A stretch of DNA of 40,348 nucleotides from Lachnospiraceae bacterium (GCA_017428105.1 JAFRRM010000041.1:1-40348), one strand, 5' to 3'; numbered from the stretch's first letter, positions 1 to 7,910 are shown. Notes: a model not told the origin generated them from the letters alone. Made by a program: numbers and translations.

Positions 1-2
1 AC

Positions 3-638
3 AGGAGAAGCGGCGCCTACTTCTTCTGCTCCTCATTCCGCAGGAATTCCGAGGTGTGTTCCGCACACTATATCCGGGAAAAGGTGGTATATGATCTGGT
101 CCTGGAAAGCATGCAGCGGGTACTGCGGAACGTGCAGTTCTACGAGCGGGAATTCATCCGGAAACAGATGGAATGCTATAGCGAGGACAAAAAGAAGGAA
201 CTTGCCGATAAACGCCGCGAACTGAACAAGTCAAAACGCCGCATTGCCGAGATCGACGGACTGATCCAAAAGCTGTATGAGGACAACGCAAAAGGCAAAA
301 TCTCCGATGAGCGGTACGCCACCCTGTCCATGGCATTTGAGGAAGAGCAGAAAGAACTGAAAACTGCACTTCCCGGGATGCAGGGTTATCTGGAAACGGA
401 AACCGACAGGACGGAAAACATGCAGAAGTTCATCGACAAGGTAAAGAAGCTCACGGAGATCAAAGAACTCACGCCGGAGCTGATCCACGAATTCATCGAC
501 AGGATCGTGGTCCACGCGCCGAGATACCTGGACGGAAAGCGGCATCAGCTGGTGGATATTTACTACAGCAGCGTCGGTATCATCTGGTATCTTGATCCGG
601 AGGAAATGGAAAGAGATTTCCAGGAAGCCCTTGCGTAG
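3..638 (+). CDS. Large serine recombinase, C-terminal part (DUF4368), 5' end outside window
   Basis: The reading frame is open from the first bases, so the gene begins before the window and only about 211 C-terminal residues are seen. The first visible residues contain two cysteines, about ten codons apart, in the context expected of the recombinase zinc beta-ribbon (FFCSS, then VCSAHYIRE). A long charged coiled coil follows (codons around 170-400), then a DUF4368-like end (LTPELIHEFIDRIVVH, YYSSVGIIWYL). This matches the tail of TnpX/Tn4451-type large serine recombinases, which excise or integrate mobile elements through a serine-DNA intermediate. The N-terminal resolvase catalytic domain cannot be checked here. 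A hairpin and a terminator follow at once, so this may be the last gene of an element that lies mostly to the left. Confidence 0.88.
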   Translation, partial: RRSGAYFFCSSFRRNSEVCSAHYIREKVVYDLVLESMQRVLRNVQFYEREFIRKQMECYSEDKKKELADKRRELNKSKRRIAEIDGLIQKLYEDNAKGKISDERYATLSMAFEEEQKELKTALPGMQGYLETETDRTENMQKFIDKVKKLTEIKELTPELIHEFIDRIVVHAPRYLDGKRHQLVDIYYSSVGIIWYLDPEEMERDFQEALA

Positions 639-660
639 CAGCAGCAAAAGAACGCAGAAA

Positions 661-685
661 CGGCGTGACCGTTCCGATCACGCCG
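661..685. repeat. Perfect 8-bp inverted repeat after the recombinase gene
   Basis: CGGCGTGA (661-668) and TCACGCCG (678-685) are perfect reverse complements around a 9-nt loop. There is no T-run, so it is not a classical terminator. It could be part of the mobile-element end or a transcript-stabilising hairpin. Role unknown. Confidence 0.5.
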
Positions 686-727
686 ATAGAACAACAAACA
701 ACGATCAATTCAAATACAAAAGAGGAC

Positions 728-772
728 CCGGGAGCGACTTCCTTACGGAGTGACTCCCGGAGGCGGTTTTTT
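728..772 (+). terminator. Rho-independent terminator of the recombinase gene
   Basis: CCGGGAG at 728-734 pairs with CTCCCGG at 754-760. Most of the bases inside also pair (GAC TTCC against GGA GT), followed by GCGG and a run of six T at 767-772. Confidence 0.75.
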
Positions 773-794
773 GAATCAGAGAAAATGAGGGGAC

Positions 795-1652
795 CTATTT
801 CCGGGCGGAATAGACGTCGCGGCCGTCAAAGAATTCTTCCACTTCCTTCATGTTGGCCCGGGCTCGGTCGGGATTGCGCTGCGCCGTTTCCGCCAGGATC
901 GCGTCCAGGAACGAGATGGCGCCGCTCAGGGAAGGCGTGTTATGGAAGGAAGTGTTGCTGATGATGAAATACCGGTCCGCATGGCGCGCCGCCGGACTGA
1001 GGGGCGTGTCCGTGAAGGCGATGTGGCGGATCCCTTTGTCCGTGACCCGGCGGATCGTGTCAATGGTATCCTGCGCATAGCGGGCAAAACTGAAGGAGAT
1101 CAGAAGATCCTTCGGCCGCATCCGGGTCGAAAGGATGCGGACATCGCAGTTTTCCGGCGTCATCGGGAAGGTGCGGATCCCCAGCTCCCCCAAGGCCCGG
1201 GAGAGATAACGCGCCAGGATGGCGGAAGAGCGGTATCCCAGAATATAGACATATTCCGCCTGCAGGATGTCGTCGATCAGGGCGCTGAAATTCGAGATGT
1301 TCTGATCGTTCTGAAAAGTGGCGATCACGTTGTTCTGCACGTTCTGGAAGACCTGCGTATAGACATCGCGGCCTTTCATTTCGTCAATGTGCTGCTCCAG
1401 GCGCTTTCCCCACGAAGTCTCGGTCATGACGTAATTGGAAATGGCGTGGCGGAAATCGCCATAGCCGTTGAAGCCGAGCTGTTTGCAGAATTTGACGATC
1501 GACGTGTCGCTGATATCCAGTTCTTCCGCCAGCTCCGTGACGGTCCGGAACGGGATCTCCTTGTAGTTTTCCAGAAAATACCGGGCAATCTTCCTCTTGG
1601 TCTTGGGCAGGCCGGGATAGGTGTCCTGCAGGGTTTTGAATAAAGAATCCAT
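795..1652 (-). CDS. MurR/RpiR-family transcriptional regulator (HTH plus SIS domain)
   Basis: This is a 285-aa protein with an N-terminal RpiR helix-turn-helix (about residues 1-75; TVTELAEELDISDTSIVKFCKQLGF) and a C-terminal SIS sugar-isomerase-like domain (about 105-240; VYILGYRSSAILARYLSRAL), where phosphosugars or related metabolites normally bind. The ATG at 1652 is chosen because AAGGATG lies just upstream. An in-frame upstream ATG at 1733 falls inside the -35 box of the gene's own promoter, so it cannot be used from that promoter. The gene is divergent from the cyclodeaminase/opine-dehydrogenase pair and shares a 200-bp AT-rich intergenic region with it, so it is the likely local regulator. 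The family assignment is firm; the effector is unknown. Confidence 0.9.
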   Translation of the reverse strand: MDSLFKTLQDTYPGLPKTKRKIARYFLENYKEIPFRTVTELAEELDISDTSIVKFCKQLGFNGYGDFRHAISNYVMTETSWGKRLEQHIDEMKGRDVYTQVFQNVQNNVIATFQNDQNISNFSALIDDILQAEYVYILGYRSSAILARYLSRALGELGIRTFPMTPENCDVRILSTRMRPKDLLISFSFARYAQDTIDTIRRVTDKGIRHIAFTDTPLSPAARHADRYFIISNTSFHNTPSLSGAISFLDAILAETAQRNPDRARANMKEVEEFFDGRDVYSARK

Positions 1653-1704
1653 ACTGTCATCCTTGTGGTGCGGGCATCGGTCCGACGCCGATCTGAACGT
1701 CCTT

Positions 1705-1733
1705 ATCCTATTATAAATAATGAAATCTGTCAA
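1705..1733 (-). promoter_or_regulatory. Promoter of the RpiR-type regulator
   Basis: On the minus strand a perfect TTGACA (plus 1728-1733) is followed by a 17-bp spacer and TAGGAT (plus 1705-1710). The predicted transcript starts near 1698, about 45 nt before the ATG at 1652. Confidence 0.75.
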
Positions 1734-1752
1734 GGGAGAAGAAAAGAGAAAA

Positions 1753-1803
1753 AATAATATGAATATTATTTTGCTTGATTATTAGTTTTTTTTATGTTAC
1801 TAT
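1753..1803 (+). promoter_or_regulatory. Promoter of the cyclodeaminase/opine dehydrogenase operon with upstream palindrome
   Basis: TTGATT (1775-1780), a 17-bp spacer and TACTAT (1798-1803) make a near-consensus promoter. Directly upstream lies a perfect palindrome AATAATAT-GA-ATATTATT (1753-1770), placed between the two divergent promoters. That position suits an operator for the neighbouring RpiR-family protein; this is inference. Confidence 0.7.
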
Positions 1804-1852
1804 CGGAGTGGCCTGAGCCAGAAATATAATTAAAAACCGGAGGAAAACAGGA

Positions 1853-2875
1853 ATGAGCAGGGAATTATTGTTTCTCAACAACAAAGATATGCATAAGCTG
1901 GGCGCCGGCGACATGCAGGCGGTCATGCATGACGTGGAGCGTGCCTATGTGCTGACGGAAGAAGGCGACGTGATCACGCCCGGCAAAATGGTCATGCGCT
2001 GGGGCAAGACCCCGGAAGACGAAAACGTACTCGGCCGCATCAACGCGATGCCCGGATATCTGGGCGGGGAATATGACATGGCCGGCATCAAGTGGATCGG
2101 AAGCGGCCCTCAGAACTATAAGCAGGGTCTGCCCCGCGCCAGCGTGACGATGATCCTGAACGATCCGGATACCAAGCTGCCGATCTGCATCGCGGACGGC
2201 ACGGAAGTTTCCGCGAAGCGGACCGGCGCCTCCGGCGGTGTGGCTGTCCGCCTGCTGTCCCGGGAAGATTCGAAAGTCCTGACCGTCTGCGGCGCGGGCG
2301 CCCAGGGACGCACGCAGCTGGAAGCGATCCTGCTCGTCCGGCCCGGCATTGAAAAAGTCTACGTTTACGACATCATCCAGGCCAATGCGGAGCGGTATAT
2401 AGCCGAGGCGAAGGAAAAGTACCCGAACATCGCCTTCGCGTTTGCCTCCGATCTGGAAGCCGCGGTCCGCGAAAGCGACATCACCGTCTGCGCGACGCTG
2501 GCCAATGAACCGTTCATCAAGGCGGCATGGCTGAAGAAAGGCACACTGCTGTGCAATTTCGCGGATTATGAAGTGGAATACGACTGTGTCCGCCTGGCGT
2601 CCAAGATCGTGGTGGACAACTGGTTCAACGTGAAGCACCGCATGGTCAGCACGGTCGCCTTAATGTGGCGTGACGGCCTGATCAAGGATGAAGACATCTA
2701 TTCCCAGCTGGGCGGCATCCTGAACGGGACGAAGCCGGGCCGCGAAAACGACGAGGAGATCATCTACTTCAACGCGATCGGCACGGGCCTGCTGGATCTG
2801 GCCGTGACCACCCGCTGCTACCGCAAGGCGCTGGAGACCGGCGTCGGGACCAAACTGGTGTACTGGGAAGACTGA
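1853..2875 (+). CDS. Ornithine cyclodeaminase / mu-crystallin family protein
   Basis: This 340-aa protein has the normal length of the ornithine cyclodeaminase/mu-crystallin family (NAD(P)-dependent amino-acid deaminases, imine reductases and related enzymes). Visible landmarks are the family region around residue 75 (AGIKWIGSGPQNYKQGLPRAS), the ADGTEVSAKRTGASGGVA segment (about 114-131) and the Rossmann nucleotide loop GAGAQGRTQLEA (about 147-158). GGAGG lies 8 nt before the ATG. The opine-dehydrogenase-like gene follows after 18 bp and is surely co-transcribed. Members act on ornithine, alanine, lysine-derived imines or opine-type substrates, so the substrate cannot be named from sequence. 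Pairing with an opine dehydrogenase suggests use or synthesis of a secondary-amine amino acid derivative (inference). Confidence 0.88.
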   Translation: MSRELLFLNNKDMHKLGAGDMQAVMHDVERAYVLTEEGDVITPGKMVMRWGKTPEDENVLGRINAMPGYLGGEYDMAGIKWIGSGPQNYKQGLPRASVTMILNDPDTKLPICIADGTEVSAKRTGASGGVAVRLLSREDSKVLTVCGAGAQGRTQLEAILLVRPGIEKVYVYDIIQANAERYIAEAKEKYPNIAFAFASDLEAAVRESDITVCATLANEPFIKAAWLKKGTLLCNFADYEVEYDCVRLASKIVVDNWFNVKHRMVSTVALMWRDGLIKDEDIYSQLGGILNGTKPGRENDEEIIYFNAIGTGLLDLAVTTRCYRKALETGVGTKLVYWED

Positions 2876-2893
2876 GGAAAAAAAGGAGCGGCC

Positions 2894-3988
2894 ATGAATA
2901 AAGCGATTGCAGTCATCGGGGCCGGAAACGGGGGAACGGCGATCTCCGCCTATCTGGCCAGTCAGGGCGCTTCCGTACGCCTCTGCGATCTGTTCCCTCA
3001 ATATATCGAAGGGATCCGGAAGAACGGCGGCATTGAGCTCAGTCTGGACGGCCGGACCGAATTCCACCGGCTGGAGCTGGTCACGGACGACGCCTGCGCC
3101 GCCATTCGGGGGGCTTCCCTGATCATGGTGGTCACGCCTTCCTTCACGCACCGGATGATCGCGGAAAAGATCGCGGGGACCCTTGAGGACGGCCAGGTGG
3201 TCGTGCTGAATCCGGGGCGGACCTGCGGCGCGCTGGATTTCCTGAACTGCCTGCGGGAAAAAGGCTGCGCGGCCGACGTGGTGATCGCCGAGACGCAGAC
3301 GCTGATCTATTCCTGCCGGCGAATCGGGGAAGCCCGGGCGGAGATCTACGGTGTGAAAAAGGAAGTGGATATCGCCGCATTCCCCGCCGATCGGACGGAT
3401 GAGGTACTGGCGCTGCTGCATCCCTATTATCCGCAGTTCCGCCCGGTCAGTAGCTGCCTGGTCACCAGCCTGTCCAATATCGGGGCGCTGTTCCATCCGA
3501 CGCCGGTGCTGCTGAACATCGGGCGGATCGAGACCGACAAGAACGGGTTCCTGCACTATATCGAAGGCATCAGTCCCGCCGTGGCGAACCTGATCCACCA
3601 GATCGATCTGGAACGGATGGCCGTGGCCGCCGCGTACGGCGCGGAGATCCTGAGCGCGGAAGACTGGCTGAAAAAATCGTATGATACTTACGGCGATGAT
3701 CTGTATGAGCTCCTGCAGCACAACAAGGCGTATCAGGAGATCAAGGGAGCGCATTCCATCGATGTCAGATACGTGACGGAGGACGTTCCGATGAGCCTGG
3801 TGCCGATCTCGGAGCTGGGCCATATCGCCGGCGTGGACGTGAAGAACATCGACGCCGTGATCCTGCTGCTGTCCAGCATCTACAACAGGGATTTCCGCGC
3901 GGAAGGCAGAAATGTGGAGCGTCTGGGGATCCGGGGATTAAACCGCGCCGAGGTGATCGCCTTCCTGCAGAGCGGGAAGAAAGCGTAA
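2894..3988 (+). CDS. NAD/NADP octopine/nopaline dehydrogenase family protein
   Basis: This is a 364-aa protein. Its Rossmann domain starts at residue 4 (AVIGAGNGGTAISAYLASQG) and fits the NAD-glycerol-3-phosphate-dehydrogenase-like N-terminal fold. The C-terminal part (about 185-340) looks like the all-helical opine dehydrogenase domain (SNIGALFHPTPVLLNIGRIE; DVPMSLVPISELGH). Family enzymes reversibly condense an amino acid with a 2-oxo acid by reductive amination to give an opine. AAGGAG precedes the ATG, 18 bp after the cyclodeaminase-like gene. A strong terminator follows at 4019, so the operon has two genes. The direction (opine synthesis or breakdown) and the substrate are open. Confidence 0.87.
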   Translation: MNKAIAVIGAGNGGTAISAYLASQGASVRLCDLFPQYIEGIRKNGGIELSLDGRTEFHRLELVTDDACAAIRGASLIMVVTPSFTHRMIAEKIAGTLEDGQVVVLNPGRTCGALDFLNCLREKGCAADVVIAETQTLIYSCRRIGEARAEIYGVKKEVDIAAFPADRTDEVLALLHPYYPQFRPVSSCLVTSLSNIGALFHPTPVLLNIGRIETDKNGFLHYIEGISPAVANLIHQIDLERMAVAAAYGAEILSAEDWLKKSYDTYGDDLYELLQHNKAYQEIKGAHSIDVRYVTEDVPMSLVPISELGHIAGVDVKNIDAVILLLSSIYNRDFRAEGRNVERLGIRGLNRAEVIAFLQSGKKA

Positions 3989-4018
3989 AACAGGCGGTGA
4001 CATTTAAAAATGTTCCGG

Positions 4019-4042
4019 AAGGCGGGCTGCGGCCCGCCTTTT
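4019..4042 (+). terminator. Terminator of the cyclodeaminase/opine dehydrogenase operon
   Basis: GGCGGGC-TGCG-GCCCGCC (4021-4038) is a perfect 7-bp stem, extended by AA/TT, followed by TTTT. Confidence 0.9.
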
Positions 4043-4073
4043 GCGTGAGATACCCGTCTGCGGCGGAGTTTCC

Positions 4074-4102
4074 TTGCAAAACGCGCGGCGCGATGATACA
4101 AT
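4074..4102 (+). promoter_or_regulatory. Promoter of the glycerate kinase gene
   Basis: TTGCAA (4074-4079), 17-bp spacer, TACAAT (4097-4102). The ATG lies about 45 nt downstream of the expected start site. Confidence 0.7.
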
Positions 4103-4154
4103 TTTCCCGTATCGATGCTGTGTTTCCGACATGATCCTGAGGAGGTGTGCCCCC

Positions 4155-5297
4155 ATGAAACTTTTATTCGCTTCCGATTCATTCAAAGGAAGCCTCACCA
4201 GCGAGCAGACCGTGGAACTGCTCGGCCGCGCGGCCCGGGAGGTGTTCGGCGCCTGCGAGACGGCCGGCGTGCCGGTCGCGGACGGCGGGGAAGGGACCGT
4301 GGAGGCGGTCATCGCCGCGGAGGCGGGCGAGCGCGTGACCGTGTCTGTGCACGGGCCGCTGGGCGAAGAGACGGAGGCGTTTTACGGCGTGTTTGACGGC
4401 GGGAAGGCCGTGATCGAAATGGCGGCGGCCTCGGGACTGCCGATGGTCCCGCCGGAGAAGCGCGATCCGATGAACACCACGAGCTTTGGGACCGGCGAAC
4501 TGATCCGGGACGCGCTGGACCGCGGCTACCGCGACATCTCCATCGCGATCGGCGGCTCCGCCACGAACGACGGCGGCATGGGCTGCGCGAGGGCGCTGGG
4601 CGTCCGGTTCCTGGATGAAGACGGTTCGGAGCTGGAAGGCTTCGGGCGCGATCTGCTGCGCGTGGCGGACATCGACGCGGCCGGCCTGGATCCGCGCATC
4701 CGCGAGGCGAAGATCACTGTCATGTGCGACGTGAAGAATCCTCTCTGCGGCCCGGACGGCGCGACCTGGACCTTCGGCCGCCAGAAGGGCGGGACGGACG
4801 AGACCCTGCCGCTGCTGGAGGCGGGCATGTGCCGCTACCGCGACATCATCCGGACGAAATTCGGCGCGGACTGCGACGCGCTGGAAGGCGCGGGCGCGGC
4901 GGGCGGCCTGGGCGCGGCCCTCTGCGTATTCCTCGGCGGCACGCTGAAGTCCGGCATCGAGACCGTGCTGGATCTGATCCGCTTCGACGAGCGCCTGGAA
5001 GGCGTGGATCTCGTCGTGACCGGCGAGGGCCGCACCGATTGGCAGAGCTGCTTCGGCAAGGTCATGCAGGGCGTCGGCGAGCATGCCAAACGCAAAGGCG
5101 TCCCGGTCCTGGGCCTCTCCGGCGGCCTTGGCCGAAACGCCATGGACATCACCCGCTGCGGCGTCGCCTCCCTCATGACCACCGTGAATGCCCCGATGCC
5201 GCTGTCCGAAGCACTGGAGCGCGCGGAAGAGCTGTATTATGAGGCGGCGGTGCGGATGTTCCGGTTCGTGAAGACGGGGATGGAACTGAAGAAATAA
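4155..5297 (+). CDS. Glycerate kinase (GlxK/GarK family)
   Basis: This 380-aa protein has full family length. It starts with the typical MKLLFASDSFKGSLTS and contains PVADGGEGTVEA (about 37-48), the glycine-rich IAIGGSATNDGGMGCARALG (about 128-147) and DLVVTGEGRTDWQS (about 283-296), all hallmarks of the glycerate kinase family. It phosphorylates D-glycerate (to 2- or 3-phosphoglycerate) and so feeds glycerate into glycolysis; the product is cytosolic. The ATG at 4155 is chosen because AGGAGG (4139-4144) sits before it and the conserved N-terminus begins there; an upstream in-frame ATG at 4041 lies in the preceding terminator. It has its own promoter and no co-transcribed partner. Only a weak AAACCG/CGGTTT stem (5298-5314) follows the stop. 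Confidence 0.95.
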   Translation: MKLLFASDSFKGSLTSEQTVELLGRAAREVFGACETAGVPVADGGEGTVEAVIAAEAGERVTVSVHGPLGEETEAFYGVFDGGKAVIEMAAASGLPMVPPEKRDPMNTTSFGTGELIRDALDRGYRDISIAIGGSATNDGGMGCARALGVRFLDEDGSELEGFGRDLLRVADIDAAGLDPRIREAKITVMCDVKNPLCGPDGATWTFGRQKGGTDETLPLLEAGMCRYRDIIRTKFGADCDALEGAGAAGGLGAALCVFLGGTLKSGIETVLDLIRFDERLEGVDLVVTGEGRTDWQSCFGKVMQGVGEHAKRKGVPVLGLSGGLGRNAMDITRCGVASLMTTVNAPMPLSEALERAEELYYEAAVRMFRFVKTGMELKK

Positions 5298-5383
5298 AAA
5301 CCGGCGGTCGGTTTCTGTCTTTCGGAGAAAATCTGTAAAAACAATGGGCGGACAAGGGTGTCAGCCCATGTTATGTCTGCTGG

Positions 5384-5533
5384 AAAAAATGATTCCTGCG
5401 GAATTATGTTCCCTGAAGGATCATTTTTGCCATAGAATTATGTTTCCTGCAGGATCACATTCGCCGGAGGATCATGTCCTCCGCAAAAGCATATCTGCCG
5501 AAGGATCATGTTCCCGCAGCAATGTTTCCGCCG
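5384..5533. repeat. Degenerate 17-bp tandem repeat array (eight units plus a partial)
   Basis: Eight consecutive 17-bp units start at 5384, 5401, 5418, 5435, 5452, 5469, 5486 and 5503, with a partial ninth from 5520. Typical units are GAATTATGTTCCCTGAA, GGATCATGTCCTCCGCA and GGATCATGTTCCCGCAG. Two sub-types (GAATTA... and GGATCA...) alternate in the first half, giving a 34-bp higher-order period. A poorer copy may precede at about 5367. The array fills the gap between the converging glycerate kinase and YD-repeat genes and ends two bases before the stop of the latter. An 88-codon plus frame runs through it but has no convincing ribosome site and enters the opposite gene. Confidence 0.8.
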
Positions 5534-5534
5534 C

Positions 5535-6179
5535 TCAGTGCTTTACGGAATACAGCTTGTTATCCGCGTCATATCGCTCGGATTTTACGGTGTTTCCCTC
5601 TGCGTCGTAATCATAGACGATGCGGTAGACCTGCTTCCCGTCCGCGTCAAAATTGGTGTATTCAGCCACTTTGCCGTTTTCCGCCGGCGTGTAAATATCG
5701 TAGTGCAGGACCCGGTGCTGCGCGTCTTCCGTGGTGCTCTTCACGCAGAAACCGTTCTCATCGTATTCCCGGACCGTGTAGACCGGAGCGCTGTCCGGCC
5801 AGACGCCGTAATATTCCGAGCAGGCCAGCTTCCCGTCCCCGCGATAGGTCAGGAAGGTCTTGTTCGCGGCCACGGTCCCCGCCCCGTGATGCGTTTTTTC
5901 GATGACCCGGTCGTTTTCGTCATAAACGAAACTGGCCTTCATCAGGACGCCGCTGCTGTAGGAGAACCAGGTGCCTTCCGTGTTGTTGCCCCGTTCATCG
6001 TAGGCATAGGCAAAGGACGCGGTCTCGGCGCCGTCGGGCCCGTAACTGGTCTTTCGCACCAGGCGGCCGTCCTTCCATTCGCTGACGTGGGTATAGATCG
6101 GATGGCCTTCCGCATCCAGACAGGTAAGTTTCGTGACGTTGCCGTTCGCATCGCGCTCCGTGATCTCCCGGTTGCTCAT
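5535..6179 (-). CDS. YD/RHS-repeat-like protein, function unknown
   Basis: This is a 214-aa protein made almost wholly of short repeats of the type Y-D-x-x-G-x-x-x, for example YAYDERGNNTEGTW, VREYDENGFCVKS and IVYDYDAEGNTVKSERYD. These resemble the beta-strand YD repeats of RHS or wall-associated proteins. There is no signal peptide, no membrane segment and no C-terminal toxin domain, and it is far shorter than true RHS toxins. The start ATG at 6179 has AAAGGA 7 nt upstream. It is the last gene of a minus-strand cluster but is separated from the HD gene by 204 bp containing 31-bp repeats. A function cannot be assigned. Confidence 0.7.
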   Translation of the reverse strand: MSNREITERDANGNVTKLTCLDAEGHPIYTHVSEWKDGRLVRKTSYGPDGAETASFAYAYDERGNNTEGTWFSYSSGVLMKASFVYDENDRVIEKTHHGAGTVAANKTFLTYRGDGKLACSEYYGVWPDSAPVYTVREYDENGFCVKSTTEDAQHRVLHYDIYTPAENGKVAEYTNFDADGKQVYRIVYDYDAEGNTVKSERYDADNKLYSVKH

Positions 6180-6296
6180 ATCGCGTCCTTTCTCGTTTTT
6201 TGGGCGTTATTGTTGCTGTTTCCTGTTGAAATGACGGGGGATTGTGAGGGGAGTCCGCGTGCTGCGTCTTCCCGGACCTGTCCCACTGTCGCGAAA

Positions 6297-6391
6297 AATG
6301 GCAAAGGAACCGGCCATCTGCCGAAAATTTGGCAAAGGAACCGGCCATCTGCCAGAAAATCTGACAAAGGAACCGTCCCCCTGTCAGGTTT
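6297..6391. repeat. Three tandem 31-bp repeats with internal hairpins
   Basis: Units begin at 6300, 6331 and 6362. Each contains CAAAGGAACCG followed by a segment complementary to its own start: TGGCA...TGCCA in the second unit, CTGACA (6361-6366)...TGTCAG (6381-6386) in the third. Each can therefore fold as a hairpin. The sequence resembles the intergenic GGGGACGGTTCC-type repeat I recall from gut Clostridia (from memory, not searched). The last unit contains the TGA stop of the HD-domain gene (6384-6386). Confidence 0.75.
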
Positions 6392-6959
6392 CGTGCTCCG
6401 TCCCGAGCAGCTGCAGCTCCGCTGCGTGGGGCTTCATGCCTTCGATGCAGATGGCGGCGGCTTCGGAGACTTCCATCCCCAGCATGGCGCAGCCGGCGAG
6501 GATCACGTCGCGGTCGCATTTGGCGGCGAATTTCCGGTCTTTGAATTTCTTCATGAAGCTCTTGACTTCCAGGTCGGAGAGGCCGTTCGGGCGCATGCGG
6601 GCGCAGGCCTGGATGATGCCGGTCAGTTCGTCGACGGTGTACAGGCTTTTTTCCAGGGGAGTCTCCGGGCGGATGTCGTTGCGGTGGCCGTAGCCGTGGC
6701 TTAAGATCGCACGGACGTCGCCGGGGTCCACACCGGCGGCAAGCAGCTCTTTTTCGGTGTGATCAAGGTGCTCGTCGGGATATTTTTCGTAGTCGTAGTC
6801 ATGCAGATAGCCGATGGCCTGCCAGTGGTCCTCGTCCTCGCCGAAATGCCGCGCCATGGCCCCCATGGCGTAGCAGACGTTCAGGGAGTGCAGGACCAGG
6901 GAATGCTCCGTCACCATCGTCCGGTTCAGTTCATGCGCTCTTTCCAGGGTCAGTTTCAT
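6384..6959 (-). CDS. HD-domain protein (putative metal-dependent phosphohydrolase)
   Basis: This 191-aa protein has an HD-superfamily core: H19 and H24 in TEHSLVLHSLNV, then H53-D54 in GYLHDYDYEKYPDEH and further histidines (H64, H67, and HGYGHR). The arrangement fits the HDIG-like metal site of small phosphohydrolases acting on nucleotides or small molecules; the substrate is unknown. The start at 6959 lies inside the last codons of corA (28-bp overlap). It has only a purine-rich AAGAAGAAA upstream, so translation is probably coupled to corA. The stop codon lies inside the third 31-bp repeat. Confidence 0.8.
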   Translation of the reverse strand: MKLTLERAHELNRTMVTEHSLVLHSLNVCYAMGAMARHFGEDEDHWQAIGYLHDYDYEKYPDEHLDHTEKELLAAGVDPGDVRAILSHGYGHRNDIRPETPLEKSLYTVDELTGIIQACARMRPNGLSDLEVKSFMKKFKDRKFAAKCDRDVILAGCAMLGMEVSEAAAICIEGMKPHAAELQLLGTEHET

Positions 6960-7869
6960 ACTTTTTCTTCTTGAAATACAGCAGACATCCCCCGGCGATC
7001 GCCAGGCTCACGGCGATGACGGCCGGGTAGCCCCAGCGGGCCTCCAGCTCCGGCATGTACCGGAAGTTCATGCCGTACCACCCCGTGAGCAGGGTGAGCG
7101 GCGTAAAGATCGTGGTGATCACGGTCAGCAGCGTGATGATGCGGTTCTGCTTGACGTCGATGCGGGTCTGGATCAGGTCGCGGAGCTGGACCGTATAGTC
7201 CCGCATGTTGTTGACGGTCTCCCGCAGGCGGTCCGCCCGTGCGGCGAACAGATGGAAATAACGGAGGTTTTCTTCCGCAAAGAAGCCGTTTTCGTTCTCT
7301 TCCAGCTCCAGGCCCAGGTCCAGCAGCTGGCCGTAATGCAGGTTCAGGTCCAGCAGGTCGCCGCGGATCGCGTTCAGGCGGCTCAGCACCGGCTCGCCGT
7401 CGCCGGCCAGGATCTCTTCCTCCAGGGATTCCAGCGTCTGCTCGATCTGCTCCAGCCGCGCCAGATCCGGCGCGATGATCTGCTCCAGAAAATCGTACAG
7501 GAAACGCTCCAGCCCGGGCATCCGCCAGCGCCGGCTCGTCTCCACGGCCCGGACGATCCGCTCCGCCAGCCCGCTTTCATCAATGAACACGACCCCTTTT
7601 TCGTCCAGCGCGAAGGCAAACGAGCCGGACAGATGCTCCGACTGTCCCACCGCCGGGATCGCGATGCTCCCGGTGAGCGAGGCATAGTTCACGATCGCGC
7701 GGGTCTGTCCCACGGCCTTCGGATCGGCCTCCATGTCGATCCCCATCGCGAACCGTTCCCGGTCGCGGCGCCACTCCTCCGGCGTCAGAACGGCCACGTA
7801 AGGCGCATCCGCATCTGCGATGTCTTCGGCCGTGCAGGCCGCCAGGGTCTCCCGAATCAGATAGTACAT
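6931..7869 (-). CDS. corA: CorA-family magnesium/divalent cation transporter
   Basis: This is a 312-aa protein. It has an N-terminal cytoplasmic alpha/beta domain, a long helical region (about residues 125-245, rich in Glu and Arg) and two C-terminal membrane helices. The signature YGMNF motif (GWYGMNFRYMPEL) lies in the loop between them, which is the selectivity site of CorA channels. The basic tail KKKKYETD faces the cytosol, as expected. The ATG at 7869 is preceded by AAGGAG at 8 nt; an earlier in-frame start at 7902 would read through the ribosome site. It is transcribed with the membrane gene upstream (66 bp gap) and the HD gene downstream (overlap). Confidence 0.92.
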   Translation of the reverse strand: MYYLIRETLAACTAEDIADADAPYVAVLTPEEWRRDRERFAMGIDMEADPKAVGQTRAIVNYASLTGSIAIPAVGQSEHLSGSFAFALDEKGVVFIDESGLAERIVRAVETSRRWRMPGLERFLYDFLEQIIAPDLARLEQIEQTLESLEEEILAGDGEPVLSRLNAIRGDLLDLNLHYGQLLDLGLELEENENGFFAEENLRYFHLFAARADRLRETVNNMRDYTVQLRDLIQTRIDVKQNRIITLLTVITTIFTPLTLLTGWYGMNFRYMPELEARWGYPAVIAVSLAIAGGCLLYFKKKKYETDPGKSA

Positions 7870-7910
7870 AAGGACTGCTCCTTTTCTACAGGATTCATAC
7901 AAGCGATAAA

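Noticed and set aside
30..638. Full-length recombinase gene starting at the GTG at 54
   Set aside because: The frame is open upstream of the GTG and encodes the expected zinc-ribbon residues, so the gene begins outside the window.
5384..5533. CRISPR array
   Set aside because: Units are contiguous 17-mers without spacers, and no cas gene is present.
5344..5610. 88-aa plus-strand frame across the 17-bp array
   Set aside because: It lacks a ribosome site and enters the opposite YD-repeat gene; openness comes from the stop-free repeat unit.
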